64,000 nt of DNA from Nocardia sp. CDC159 (GTDB lineage: Bacteria > Actinomycetota > Actinomycetes > Mycobacteriales > Mycobacteriaceae). The notes under the pieces were generated by a model that saw nothing but the letters and a program-made list of their open reading frames with translations, did not search any database and was not told the DNA's origin. Location of the stretch: assembly GCF_023740735.1 (NCBI RefSeq), contig NZ_JAMRXH010000002.1, positions 611,042 to 675,041 on the forward strand, read 5' to 3'. Positions 35,400-44,259 of the stretch are shown piece after piece; the stretch's first letter is position 1; every line of letters starts with the position of its first letter. Position numbers and translations under genes: made by a program.

Positions 35400-36091
35400 C
35401 GATCGGGCGTCGCCCCCGTTCGGCGCGCGGCACGGGGGCCGCGCTGCGCGCCGAAATCCTGCAGGCCGCCCGGGACCTGCTGGCGCACACCGGAAATGCC
35501 GATGCGGTGTCGATCCGGGAGGTGAGCCGGCGAGTCGGGGTGAGCGCGCCGTCCATCTACCGACATTTCGCCGATAAGGACGCCCTCATCGAGGCGGTGG
35601 TGGCTCAGGTCTTCGAGAACCTCGACGCCGCCATGGCGGCCGCCATCGATCCGGCCGCCTCCCCCATCATGCGCATGCGCGACCAGGGCCTGGCCTATGT
35701 GCGTTTCGCACTCGACCATCCCGAGCAGTACCGGATCGCGACCGCGGCCAGTTCGCGGCACCGCGCCAGCGCCGTCGATCAGGTGCTGGGCAGCGCGGTG
35801 TTCCAACGCTTCTCGCAGACCATCCGCGAGGCGATGGACAGCGGTTTGATCGCGCCCGGCGATCCCCTGCCGGTGGTGCTGCAGATGTGGGCCAGTGCGC
35901 ACGGCATCGTCTCGCTCATGATCGCGAAACCCCATCTGCCCTGGGGCGATCCGGAGGTCATCGCCGATCGGGTACTGGCCGCCGCCTGTATCGGGCGGGC
36001 GGTGCTCGACATCATGGGCGGAGATCCCGATCCGGACGAGGCCGCGCGCTGGCTGGAAGGCATCCGAGCGCGCGGCGGTCACCGCCCGTAA
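35396..36091 (+). CDS. TetR/AcrR family regulator of the upstream MMPL
   Basis: Protein of 231 aa. The N-terminal helix-turn-helix (SIREVSRRVGVSAPSIYRHF) is clear, then a longer C-terminal ligand domain. The start overlaps the MMPL stop by four bases. It presumably binds the palindrome at 33115-33141 and so controls its own operon. Ligand unknown. Confidence 0.92.
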   Translation: MTIGRRPRSARGTGAALRAEILQAARDLLAHTGNADAVSIREVSRRVGVSAPSIYRHFADKDALIEAVVAQVFENLDAAMAAAIDPAASPIMRMRDQGLAYVRFALDHPEQYRIATAASSRHRASAVDQVLGSAVFQRFSQTIREAMDSGLIAPGDPLPVVLQMWASAHGIVSLMIAKPHLPWGDPEVIADRVLAAACIGRAVLDIMGGDPDPDEAARWLEGIRARGGHRP

Positions 36092-36134
36092 CCGGGCGGA
36101 CCGTAGCCCGGTGGCGGATACGGCGGTTGCGTCA

Positions 36135-37295
36135 TCAGCTCACCTGGCCGGACGGTGCGATGAAGGTATTGCACCGCGCCGTCCTGTTCTGATCGAAACC
36201 GGTGCTGAACCATTCACCCATATGCTGGGCCGTGCCGTGGTCGCGCATATCGCCGGGGGCGTCGCCGCGACCGTAGGCGTCCTCGCGGGCATTGCCCGAT
36301 TGCGCCGCCGACAGCGAACCGCCGCCCGCGGAGGCCGACAGGAACATGCCGTCGAAGCAGTTGGCCTGCAATTCGATTCGCCGCGAGACCTCCAGACCCT
36401 GGGTGCTCTTCGGCCCCACCTCGCGGCGCTGCTTGTTCGCCGCCGACAGAATGCCCGACTGCGCCTGCACGTGATGGCCGTACTCGTGGGCGAACACCGA
36501 CAGATAGATTTCCCAGTGGTTACCGAACAGATCGGTCTGCAGCTGGCTGATCGGCATGTAGATGGTCTGATTCGCGCCGCAGTAGAAGGCGGCGAAATTA
36601 CTGCTGCTGCCGGTGCACGGGGTGGTGATGCCCGCGGTCGACGCGGTGACGTTCACACTCGGTGCGGTGAACGGCAACTTGGCGGCCGACAGCACGGGCT
36701 TCCACGCCTGCTCCAAACAGGTGGCGGCGCTTTCGAAGAATTTGCGCGCGGCGTCGACCTGGGTGCTCCACGGCGCGTAATGGCAGCGGGCCGGGCTCAG
36801 CGGCGAACCCGGGTCGGCGAGCAGCGGATTGGAGCCGGTCTCGGTGATCGGGGCCGTGCCCCCGGGCAGCTTTCCGGCGGTGGGCGCGTAGGTGTAGCCG
36901 ACGCGACCGCCGGCGTGGTTCACGGCGTTCACACCGGTGCGAACGCCCACCCGGACCAGCGCGGCGACCACGACCAGGATGACGAGCACCAGCACACCGG
37001 CGACCCGGCCACCGCCGCCCCGGCGTCGCTGCGGCGGTCTGCCGGGCGGGCCGTAGGGCGGGGGCGGGTGGCCCATCGGACCGTAGGGATGCTGCGGCGG
37101 CTGCCCATGGGGCTGCGCGTACGGCGGGGGCGAATAGGGCTGTGCCGGAAAGCCGTACGGCGGCGCGGGCCGATAGCCCGGATGCTGCTGCGAACCATGA
37201 CCGGGCGGCGGCGGATAACCCGGGGGCGGCCCGTAGGGCGGACCCGGCCGACCGGCAGGCGGAATCGGACCGTATCCGTAGGGTGGTTGATTCAC
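36135..37295 (-). CDS. Neutral zinc metallopeptidase (YpfJ-like), membrane anchored
   Basis: Protein of about 386 aa. The first 100 residues are Pro/Gly/Tyr-rich (QPPYGYGPIPPAGRPG type) and cytoplasmic; one membrane helix follows (VAGVLVLVILVVVAALVRVG). The outer domain has HEYGH (270-274), the zinc and catalytic motif, after YLSVFA, and a Cys pair. This fits the YpfJ/KPN_02809 family of putative zinc peptidases. The GTG 37295 start is supported by AGGGGG eight bases upstream. It diverges from the DUF2207 gene. Substrate unknown. Confidence 0.87.
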   Translation of the reverse strand: MNQPPYGYGPIPPAGRPGPPYGPPPGYPPPPGHGSQQHPGYRPAPPYGFPAQPYSPPPYAQPHGQPPQHPYGPMGHPPPPYGPPGRPPQRRRGGGGRVAGVLVLVILVVVAALVRVGVRTGVNAVNHAGGRVGYTYAPTAGKLPGGTAPITETGSNPLLADPGSPLSPARCHYAPWSTQVDAARKFFESAATCLEQAWKPVLSAAKLPFTAPSVNVTASTAGITTPCTGSSSNFAAFYCGANQTIYMPISQLQTDLFGNHWEIYLSVFAHEYGHHVQAQSGILSAANKQRREVGPKSTQGLEVSRRIELQANCFDGMFLSASAGGGSLSAAQSGNAREDAYGRGDAPGDMRDHGTAQHMGEWFSTGFDQNRTARCNTFIAPSGQVS

Positions 37296-37372
37296 TCCCC
37301 CGTGCCCCCTGGTTCTTTCGGGTACTCGACAGCCGCTGACGCAGGATAGCAAGCTGTCTAAGCTAAGGCCCC

Positions 37373-38974
37373 ATGCTGATCTTTCGGGGGGGCGCCCTCG
37401 GCGCGCTGGTGCTCGTCCTGGCCGGACTGTTCGCGGGACCCCCCGCCGCGCGGGCGCAGCCAGCCGAGGGAGCGGCGATCACGGCTGATCTGAAACTGGG
37501 CGACGACGGCCTGCTCGAGGTTGCCGAGACCGTGCGGGTACCGCCGGGCGGCCAGTTCCATATGGTGCTGCCGCTGCGAATCGCGCAGGGGGACAACGGG
37601 CAACGGCGCTTCAGCGTGACCGGCGTCTCGGCCACCGGGGCGGGCACCGCCAAGGTCGAGGGCGATCGGTTCACCATCGATGCGCAGCCCGGTGAATCGT
37701 CGTTCACCTACACCGTGCACGGCGTGGTCAGCGAGGCGCCCGGCACCCAGCTGTTCAAGTGGACCGGCGTCCTCAATGCCGATGTCTCCTCGATCGATGC
37801 CTCGGTGATCAGCCCGAGCTTTCGGATGGGCATCGCCGACTGCACGATCGGACCGCCCGGACAGGCCAAGAAGTGCAATGACGTCCGGGTGGAGCCGGAC
37901 GGGGTGATGTTCCTGAGTCAGAGCGGGCTGCATCGCGGCGATGTGCTCGACGTGACCTTGCAGCTGCCGCCGGGGACCGTGCCCGCCAATGCCGATATCC
38001 GTGACGGAAGCGATTCGGGCGCCTTCGGTTTCACCGCACCGGTGCTCGCCGCCTTCGGGGTGCTGCTGACCGCGCTGGCCGCCTGCGGTGGCTATGTGGC
38101 GTGGTCGCGGCGGCAGGATGCCGCGGCGCTGGCCGGGCGCGAGGCGGTGGAGCCGTTGCAGCGCACCGCGGATCGGGTGGAGTTCGCCTCGCCCGAGGGC
38201 GCCCTGCCGGGCGAGGTGGGTGTGCTGCTCGACGGCCACGCCGACGCCCCGGATCTGGCCGCCACCGTGGTGGATCTGGCCGTCCGGCGCTATATCAGGA
38301 TCGCGGCGATCAGCGATTCGGACTGGCGGATCATCCGCGTGAATCCGGCCGACGAACAACTGCGCGACTATGAGAAGCAGGTCTATCGCACCCTGCTGCC
38401 CGACGGGACCGATGCGGTGACCGTCACCGAACTGCGCGGCCGTCCGATCGGCGAGCCCGCGCGGGCGGCACTGCTGCGCGATGCGGTGGAGCGGGGTGTG
38501 CTGATCGATCGGACACGGCGCGGCCTACTGTTCTGGCTGGGCGCGGCGCTCGTGACGGTCGGCATCACGACCACCGTCGCGCTCGCGATCAGCGGTGGGC
38601 ACGCCCTGGTCGGCGTCGCCATCGCCCTCGGCGGCGGGGCGGCGCTGCTGCTGCCGCGCTATCTGCCCGCGCGCACCGCGGCCGGGCGCGAACTCGTCGG
38701 CAAGGTGCGCGCACTGCAGCGCGGCCTGGACGAATTGCGGCCCGATCGCATCCCGCCGGGCGACCGGGAGCTGGTGTTCTCCCGTGCGCTGCCGTTCACG
38801 ATCATCGGTGGCCGCGCGGACAATTGGATCCGCGTCTTCCGCGATATCGACCCGTCGGCCGACCGGCGGCCGGGGCTGTACTGGTTCGGCGGCTTCGAGC
38901 GGGATCGCAATCTGCACCGGTTCGCGGGCCACTTCCCGTACTTCATCACCGCGCTCGAGGGCCTGTTCGCCTAG
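37373..38974 (+). CDS. DUF2207 domain membrane protein
   Basis: Protein of 533 aa with a signal peptide (GALVLVLAGLFAGPPAARAQ), an extracellular beta-rich domain (about 30-210), a membrane helix near APVLAAFGVLLTALAACGGY, a cytoplasmic winged-helix-like segment (YEKQVYRTLLPDGTDAVTVT), and a further hydrophobic pair near 395-430. This is the architecture of DUF2207 proteins, common in actinobacteria and of unknown function. It is divergent from the zinc peptidase by 77 bp, suggesting shared control. Confidence 0.87.
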   Translation: MLIFRGGALGALVLVLAGLFAGPPAARAQPAEGAAITADLKLGDDGLLEVAETVRVPPGGQFHMVLPLRIAQGDNGQRRFSVTGVSATGAGTAKVEGDRFTIDAQPGESSFTYTVHGVVSEAPGTQLFKWTGVLNADVSSIDASVISPSFRMGIADCTIGPPGQAKKCNDVRVEPDGVMFLSQSGLHRGDVLDVTLQLPPGTVPANADIRDGSDSGAFGFTAPVLAAFGVLLTALAACGGYVAWSRRQDAAALAGREAVEPLQRTADRVEFASPEGALPGEVGVLLDGHADAPDLAATVVDLAVRRYIRIAAISDSDWRIIRVNPADEQLRDYEKQVYRTLLPDGTDAVTVTELRGRPIGEPARAALLRDAVERGVLIDRTRRGLLFWLGAALVTVGITTTVALAISGGHALVGVAIALGGGAALLLPRYLPARTAAGRELVGKVRALQRGLDELRPDRIPPGDRELVFSRALPFTIIGGRADNWIRVFRDIDPSADRRPGLYWFGGFERDRNLHRFAGHFPYFITALEGLFA

Positions 38975-39022
38975 CACCATCCGGGCGGGAGGCGCAGCGG
39001 GTGCGGCTCCCGCCCGGTGGGC

Positions 39023-40285
39023 TCAGCGCGGGTTGCGGCTGGCGCGGCGCATGGCCGACAGCGGATCCGCGTAGAACACGCTCAGGGCGGTGACGGCCGC
39101 CGCGTGCTCCTGGACCCGGCCGCCGAAACGGCTGATCCGCAGGTCGGCGGTCGGCAGCGTGGTGCTCTGCGCGAATGCCCTTGCCACCGTGTCGATTCCG
39201 GGGCGGTAGCCGGTGAAGGCCTGACCGCCCAGCACGATCCGATCCGGATTGAACATGTCGCGGACCAGAGCGGCCGTGCGGCCGAGGATTTCGGCGCGTT
39301 CGGTGAGCAGCTCGCGGGCCGCGGCCGCGCCGGACTCGGCGGCACGGTACAGGTCGGTGATGACCGGGCGGCGCGGGGCCTCCCGCTTGGGCACGATGCC
39401 GGCCCGCACGGCGCGCGCCAGCAGCGCGGACTCGCCGACCGTGGCCTCCAGGCAGCCGCGCCGTCCGCACGAGCAGTCGACATCGGAGCCGGTGGGCAAG
39501 TGCGCGATCGAGCCCGGACCATTGGCGGGGGTGTGCACGCGATCGTGCAGGGTCACCGCGATGCCCGCGGTCTCACGCGCATAGATGTAGAGGCTGGAGC
39601 CGGGCCGCTCCTCGGCGGGCGAGTTCAGCAGCAGTTCGGCCGCGGCCATCGCCTCGACGTGCGCGGCGACCGAGACCGGCAGATCCAGCACGCCGCCGAA
39701 GATCGCGGCCACCGGCGCGGCCTGCCAGTCCAGGCGCGGATGGTCCACCACACCGGCGGCCGGATCGACCCGACCGGCCAGTGCGATGCCGGTCCACAGC
39801 GGCCGCCGCCGCGGCAGCCGGTCCAGGAAGGCCTTGGCGCTGCGCGCGATGATGGTCAGTGCCGCCTCCGGGCCGGCCTGCGGGGTGGCGATCTCGAGAC
39901 CGCCGAGGATGCGACCGGCCAGGTCGGCCGCGACGATGCGGGTCACCGTGGCGCCGATGTGCACGCCCAGGGTGGTGTAGGAGTCGGTGTCGACCTCGAA
40001 GGGCACCCGCGGCCTACCGACCGCGCCGGATGCGGTGAGGTCGGCCCGTTCCCGCAGCAGTCCGGCCGAAAGCAGTGCCGACACTTGGCGATTCACGGTG
40101 GCGATACTCAAACCCGTTGTCTGGGCGGCGGTATCGCGGAAGATGGGCCCGCGGGTGGCGGCCCGCAGCACCGCGGCCGCCGGATTGTCGGCGATACGCA
40201 GTTCGGGCGGTACGGCCGGACGCGCCGCGGCGGTCCGGGCGGGCAGGGTGAGGGTGGACGATCGCTCGAGGGTGGGGCTCGTCAT
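39023..40285 (-). CDS. ROK family transcriptional regulator
   Basis: Protein of 420 aa. The N-terminal part holds a winged helix (TAAQTTGLSIATVNRQVSAL). The C-terminal ROK kinase-like domain has the zinc motif CSCGRRGCLE and GSIAHLPTG upstream of it. ROK repressors usually respond to sugars or sugar phosphates. ATG 40285 is chosen because the family N-terminus begins here; the upstream frame is unsupported. The adjacent 40408-40473 region contains dyads that could be its sites. No sugar genes are adjacent, so the ligand is unclear. Confidence 0.9.
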   Translation of the reverse strand: MTSPTLERSSTLTLPARTAAARPAVPPELRIADNPAAAVLRAATRGPIFRDTAAQTTGLSIATVNRQVSALLSAGLLRERADLTASGAVGRPRVPFEVDTDSYTTLGVHIGATVTRIVAADLAGRILGGLEIATPQAGPEAALTIIARSAKAFLDRLPRRRPLWTGIALAGRVDPAAGVVDHPRLDWQAAPVAAIFGGVLDLPVSVAAHVEAMAAAELLLNSPAEERPGSSLYIYARETAGIAVTLHDRVHTPANGPGSIAHLPTGSDVDCSCGRRGCLEATVGESALLARAVRAGIVPKREAPRRPVITDLYRAAESGAAAARELLTERAEILGRTAALVRDMFNPDRIVLGGQAFTGYRPGIDTVARAFAQSTTLPTADLRISRFGGRVQEHAAAVTALSVFYADPLSAMRRASRNPR

Positions 40286-40705
40286 GTGCGGAATCCTTGT
40301 TGTGGTCCCGGGGCGCGGGACTTGTCCGAAAAGGGGCAGCAACAAGGCAGCGAGAAGGGCCCGAAATCGGTCGCTCAGCGACCGGGAGCGGTTCTCAGCT
40401 GCGCGGCCGGGAGCAACACAGCTCCCGCTGCCGCGGCAGCCGCACACCGAGCGCAACGGTCACATAGGTGACCCGTGCGGCGTTCGGACGGCTGGAGGAC
40501 ATGCGTTAGAAGTTATCATCCTATGTCTCGTCGACGCCAGACCAGGCGGTACGCATCCATTGCGATCGGCGTGAACACAACTCTTCGACCTGGTCCGTGC
40601 GGTGGTGCAACGGCCTTGCGTCGCAGTCATCCCCGTTTGACCGGCATCGCCTCGGGTAGGCGATCGATAGGGGGGATGCCATCGATCGCAACGCAAGGAT
40701 TCGAT
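40286..40705. other. Divergent regulatory gap between ROK gene and the 80-aa gene (420 bp)
   Basis: No gene is seen. The gap holds several dyads: CGGGAGC/GCTCCCG (40408-40427, six-base loop), the 14-nt palindrome GCTGCCGCGGCAGC (40427-40440), and GGTCAC-ATAG-GTGACC (40458-40473). The last is the best candidate for a protein operator, perhaps for the ROK protein. A further dyad next to the 80-aa gene is listed separately. Confidence 0.5.
40643..40689 (+). promoter_or_regulatory. Overlapping alternative hairpins in the 80-aa gene leader
   Basis: GCGATCGAT (40660-40668) and ATCGATCGC (40681-40689) pair perfectly over 12 bases. ATCGCC (40646-40651) can instead pair with GGCGAT (40659-40664), and GGCATC (40643-40648) with GATGCC (40675-40680). 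The pairings exclude each other, and the last arm ends six bases before the AAGGAT ribosome site. It may be a switch in the mRNA or an operator in DNA. Confidence 0.4.
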
Positions 40706-40948
40706 ATGACCCACTCACAGGAGACCGGCCACGTCACCGGAACCAAGGACAAGGACTACAACCTGATCTGGTACACCGAGGCGTCGCTGGACAACGCGTT
40801 ACGGCTGGAGACCTACATCCAGGACGCCGAGCGCGAGGGCGACACCGAACTCGCCGAATTCTTCCGTAAGGCCCAGGCCGACAGCCGCAAGGGTGCGCGG
40901 ATGGGCAAGGAGTTCCTCGCCAAGCGCCTGGGCTCCTCGGAGATCTGA
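40706..40948 (+). CDS. Small conserved actinobacterial protein
   Basis: Protein of 80 aa beginning MTHSQETGHVTGTKDKDYNL. It is acidic, soluble and helical (RLETYIQDAEREGDTELAEF). I recall close relatives as conserved hypotheticals in mycobacteria and nocardiae, but no function. ATG 40706 follows AAGGAT by five bases. It ends five bases before the convergent LLM gene. The helical pair recalls ferritin-like or hemerythrin-like folds, but no metal ligands are evident. Confidence 0.8.
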   Translation: MTHSQETGHVTGTKDKDYNLIWYTEASLDNALRLETYIQDAEREGDTELAEFFRKAQADSRKGARMGKEFLAKRLGSSEI

Positions 40949-40953
40949 GTCCC

Positions 40954-42087
40954 TCACGCCGCCCGGACGCGCTGAAGGCCCCACTCCTGCGCCAGCAGAC
41001 GATGGGAGTTCAGCCGGTCGTGGTGGTCGTAGGTGACGCTGGTGATCACCAATTCGTCGGCACCGGTGAGTTGTCGCAATGCCGTCAGGCGTTCGGCGAC
41101 GCTCGCGGCGGTGCCGACGAACTGTGTGGTGGTGCGGTCGCGGACCAGGCGCAGCTGGTGTTCGGTCAGGGGCGGGGCGGTGTCCGGATCGAGGTAGTCG
41201 GCCGCGCCCGCGCCGCTGCGAATGCTGTAGACCCAGTGCCCGTAGGTGGAGGCCAGGTGCCGGGCCCGCGCCTCGTCCTCGGCCACCACGACATCGGCGG
41301 AGACGACCAGGTACGGGCGTGGATAACGCTCGGACGGGCGGAACGACTCCCGGTACGCCGCAACGGTTTCCAGGATCGTGCCGGGCGAGACGTGATAGTT
41401 GGCCGCGAACGGCAGGCCCAGCCGCCCGGCCAGCCGCGCGCTCTCGCCGCCGCTGCTGCCGAACAGCCACAGCTCCACCTGCGCGCCCGCACCCGGAACC
41501 GCTTGCAGTGCAATGCCGTCCGAACCACGGTAGGTGCCCGCCAGCAGCGCGCGGATCTGCTCCACCTGTTCGGTGTAGTCCAGCGATTGCGCCCCGGGCA
41601 GTAGCAGCGCCTCGTGACTCGCGGCCAGGCGGCTGGTGTCGAGCACCTGCCCCGGTGAGAACGGCGGCGGAATCACCACGCCGTCGCGCACCTCGGTCGG
41701 CCGCGCGGGTGCGGGCACCGGCGGCACCCCGGCCGAACGGACCTGGGCGAGCCGATGCGCCGACCGTCCCAGGCCCAGATCCAGGCGGCCGGGATACAGC
41801 GCATCGATCGTGCCGAACGCCTCGACCACCGACGCCGAGGTGTGCTGGCCCAGCTGCACCGCCGCCGAACCCACCCGGATGGTCCTGGTGGCCGCGGCGA
41901 TCAGCCCGATCAGGGTCGTCGTGGCCGAGCTCGCGACCCGGACGAAATGATGTTCGGCCAGCCAGTAGCGCCGATACCCCCAGGTCTCCGCCTGTCGGGC
42001 CAAATCGACACTGTTGCGTATGGCCTGCTGTGGGGTCGAACCCGCGCTGATGGGCGACAGATCCAGAATCGAGAGCGGAACACTCAT
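40954..42087 (-). CDS. LLM class flavin-dependent oxidoreductase (MsnO8-like)
   Basis: Protein of 377 aa, bacterial-luciferase fold. LSILDLSPISAGSTPQQAIR, the AEHHF motif and GRLDLGLGRS mark the MsnO8-like branch of the luciferase-like monooxygenases, which use reduced flavin and oxygen. It is the last gene of the riboswitch-led operon, overlapping the DUF1684 gene by four bases (ATGA). Substrate is probably a sulfur compound, judged only from operon context. Confidence 0.88.
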   Translation of the reverse strand: MSVPLSILDLSPISAGSTPQQAIRNSVDLARQAETWGYRRYWLAEHHFVRVASSATTTLIGLIAAATRTIRVGSAAVQLGQHTSASVVEAFGTIDALYPGRLDLGLGRSAHRLAQVRSAGVPPVPAPARPTEVRDGVVIPPPFSPGQVLDTSRLAASHEALLLPGAQSLDYTEQVEQIRALLAGTYRGSDGIALQAVPGAGAQVELWLFGSSGGESARLAGRLGLPFAANYHVSPGTILETVAAYRESFRPSERYPRPYLVVSADVVVAEDEARARHLASTYGHWVYSIRSGAGAADYLDPDTAPPLTEHQLRLVRDRTTTQFVGTAASVAERLTALRQLTGADELVITSVTYDHHDRLNSHRLLAQEWGLQRVRAA

Positions 42088-42890
42088 TTCGCGACCTCCG
42101 AGCGGGGATCGCGCTCGCCGGCCGCCACCGCGATCGGCAGCCGGTTCTCGGCGGGCGCGACCGGGCAGGTGGCGTAGTCGGTGAACGCACAGGGCAGGTT
42201 CTGGGCGCGGTTGAAGTCGAGCAGCACCCCGCCGTCGGCGTCGGGCACGCCGACCGGCAGCAGTCGCCCGCCCGGGTAGGTGGTGACGCCGCTGGTGGCG
42301 TCGGTGAACAGGATGCGCAGCCCCGACTCGGCGGCACCGAAGGCGATGAGCCGGTATTCCTGGCCGTCGATGCGGAAGGCGATGGTTCCGGCCGCCGGGT
42401 GGTGGTGCTCCAGGCCCTCGACCACCGCACCGGTGGTGACGGTACGGGCGCTGTCATAGCGCTCGAGGGTTCCGATCACCGCCCAGCGCGGATCCGGTGG
42501 ATAGGTGGGGATTTCGGTGAACGCGGCCAGCGTCGGAGCGGCCGGATCGTGCACCCGCAGCGCGAACCGCCCGGTGCGGCGGATCACCTCGATACTGCGC
42601 GCGCCCACCCGCACCTCGAGGCCGGGCGCACCCTCGCCGGGTGTGAGTTCGGTTCGCCCGCCGAGGGTTTCCCCGTCGATCCTCAGGCCGTCGGCGGGTT
42701 CGCTGGTGACGACGACGCTGTCACCCCCGACCCGCCAGCGGCCCGGCAGCCCGTCGACGACCTCGTCTCGCTCGCCCAGCCAGTGCAGTCCGGTCAGGCT
42801 CAGCCAGCCCAGCGGTTCGCGCGCCCACGCCTGCCGCTGCGCGTGCCAGCTCCGCCACTGCTGTTCGAATTCGGTGGTGACAGCGGTCAT
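42084..42890 (-). CDS. DUF1684 domain protein
   Basis: Protein of 268 aa. The N-terminal QWRSWHAQRQAWAREPLGWL and later LDFNRAQNLPCAFTDYATCP with PAENRLPI are the characteristic blocks of DUF1684, a soluble family of unknown function. No signal peptide is visible. It is translationally coupled on both sides (ATGA with the LLM genes at 42087 and 42890), so its role belongs to this operon. That a DUF1684 protein is locked between sulfur-type monooxygenases is itself the best clue to its function. Confidence 0.88.
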   Translation of the reverse strand: MTAVTTEFEQQWRSWHAQRQAWAREPLGWLSLTGLHWLGERDEVVDGLPGRWRVGGDSVVVTSEPADGLRIDGETLGGRTELTPGEGAPGLEVRVGARSIEVIRRTGRFALRVHDPAAPTLAAFTEIPTYPPDPRWAVIGTLERYDSARTVTTGAVVEGLEHHHPAAGTIAFRIDGQEYRLIAFGAAESGLRILFTDATSGVTTYPGGRLLPVGVPDADGGVLLDFNRAQNLPCAFTDYATCPVAPAENRLPIAVAAGERDPRSEVAK

Positions 42891-44251
42891 GACGCCCGTA
42901 CTCCTTCACTGTTCCGATGAGGATGGCGCAGACCCAGGTGCTCGCGCAGGGTCGTGCCGGTGTATTCGGTGCGGAAGCTGCCGCGCTCCTGCAGCTCGGG
43001 AACGACCTTCTCGACGAATTCGTCGAGTCCGTGCGGGGTGATGTGCGGGACCAGCACGAATCCGTCGGCCGCATCGCTCTGCACATAGCGATCGATCTCG
43101 GCGGCCACCTCGGCGGGCGTGCCGACGAACTGCTGGCGGGCGGTGACCTCGATGATGAGCTCGCGGATGCTGAGCCGCTCGGCCGCGGCCTGCTCCCGCC
43201 AGGCGGCGGCGACCGCGCGCGGATCCTTGGCATGGCGGACCCGGCCGCGGGTGATGTTCACATTGTCGACCGGATCGACGTCGGGCAGCGGGCCGTCCGG
43301 ATCGTAGCCGGAAAGGTCGCGGCCCCAGACCTGCTCGAGGAAGGCGATCGCGGTCTGCGGGCCGACCTGCTGCAGCCGGATCTCGCGGGCCCGCTCCAGG
43401 GCCTCGGCCGAGGTGTCGCCGAGTACGAAGGTGGCGGCCGGGAGGATCTTCAGCTCGTCTCGGGTGCGACCGTATTTCGCGAGCCGGGCCTTGACGTCGA
43501 GGTAGAACCGCTGCCCGTCCTCCAGGTCGCCGTGGCGACTGAAGATGGCATCGGCCTTGGCGGCGGCGAACTCCCGGCCCTCGTCGGAATCGCCCGCCTG
43601 GATCTGCACCGGATAACCCTGCGGGCTGCGCGGCAGCACGAACTGCCCCTCGATGTCGAACTGCTCGCTGGTGAATCGCACGCTGGGCGCGGGGCGGGCG
43701 AAGACGCCGCGCTCGCGGTCGATGACGAGTGCGTCGGCCGACCAGCTGTCCCACAGCGCCCGGGTCGCGTCGATCACCTCGGCGGCCCGGCTGTAGCGCT
43801 CGGCATGGTCGAGATAGCCGCCGCGCCGAAAGTTCTCGCCGGTGAAGGCGTCGGAGGAGGTGACCGCGTTCCAGGCGGCGCGACCGCCGGAGAGGTGATC
43901 CAGCGTCGCGAACTGCTTTGCCAGTTCGAAGGGTTCGTTGAAGGTGGTGTTGATGGTTCCGGCCAGGCCCAGCTGGGTCGTCACCCCGGCCAGCGCGTTC
44001 AGCACGGTGAAGGTGTCCGGACGGCCCACCACGTCCAGATCGTGGATCCGCCCGCGATGTTCGCGCAGCCGCAGCCCCTCGGCCAGGAAGAAGAAATCGA
44101 ACAGTCCGCGCTCGGCGGTGCGGGCCAGATGGACGAAGGAATCGAAGTCGATCTGGCTACCGGCCTCCGGATCGCTCCAGACGGTGGTGTTGTTGACGCC
44201 CGGGAAGTGGGCGGCCAAATGAATCTGCTTGCGTACCTTATTGTTCGGCAT
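42887..44251 (-). CDS. LLM flavin-dependent monooxygenase, NtaA/SnaA/DszA family
   Basis: Protein of 454 aa, the size of the NtaA/SnaA/DszA class. Conserved features are KQIHLAAHFPGVNNTTVW at the N-terminus, FATLDHLSGGRAAWNAVTSS and QAGDSDEGREFAA in the flavin region. Enzymes of this class use FMNH2 from a separate reductase. The start at 44251 (MPNNKVRK) is fixed by homology and the eight-base gap to the upstream gene; the long upstream extension in the same frame is not coding. It is probably a sulfur or chelator monooxygenase. Confidence 0.9.
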   Translation of the reverse strand: MPNNKVRKQIHLAAHFPGVNNTTVWSDPEAGSQIDFDSFVHLARTAERGLFDFFFLAEGLRLREHRGRIHDLDVVGRPDTFTVLNALAGVTTQLGLAGTINTTFNEPFELAKQFATLDHLSGGRAAWNAVTSSDAFTGENFRRGGYLDHAERYSRAAEVIDATRALWDSWSADALVIDRERGVFARPAPSVRFTSEQFDIEGQFVLPRSPQGYPVQIQAGDSDEGREFAAAKADAIFSRHGDLEDGQRFYLDVKARLAKYGRTRDELKILPAATFVLGDTSAEALERAREIRLQQVGPQTAIAFLEQVWGRDLSGYDPDGPLPDVDPVDNVNITRGRVRHAKDPRAVAAAWREQAAAERLSIRELIIEVTARQQFVGTPAEVAAEIDRYVQSDAADGFVLVPHITPHGLDEFVEKVVPELQERGSFRTEYTGTTLREHLGLRHPHRNSEGVRAS

Positions 44252-44259
44252 AGCGGTCC

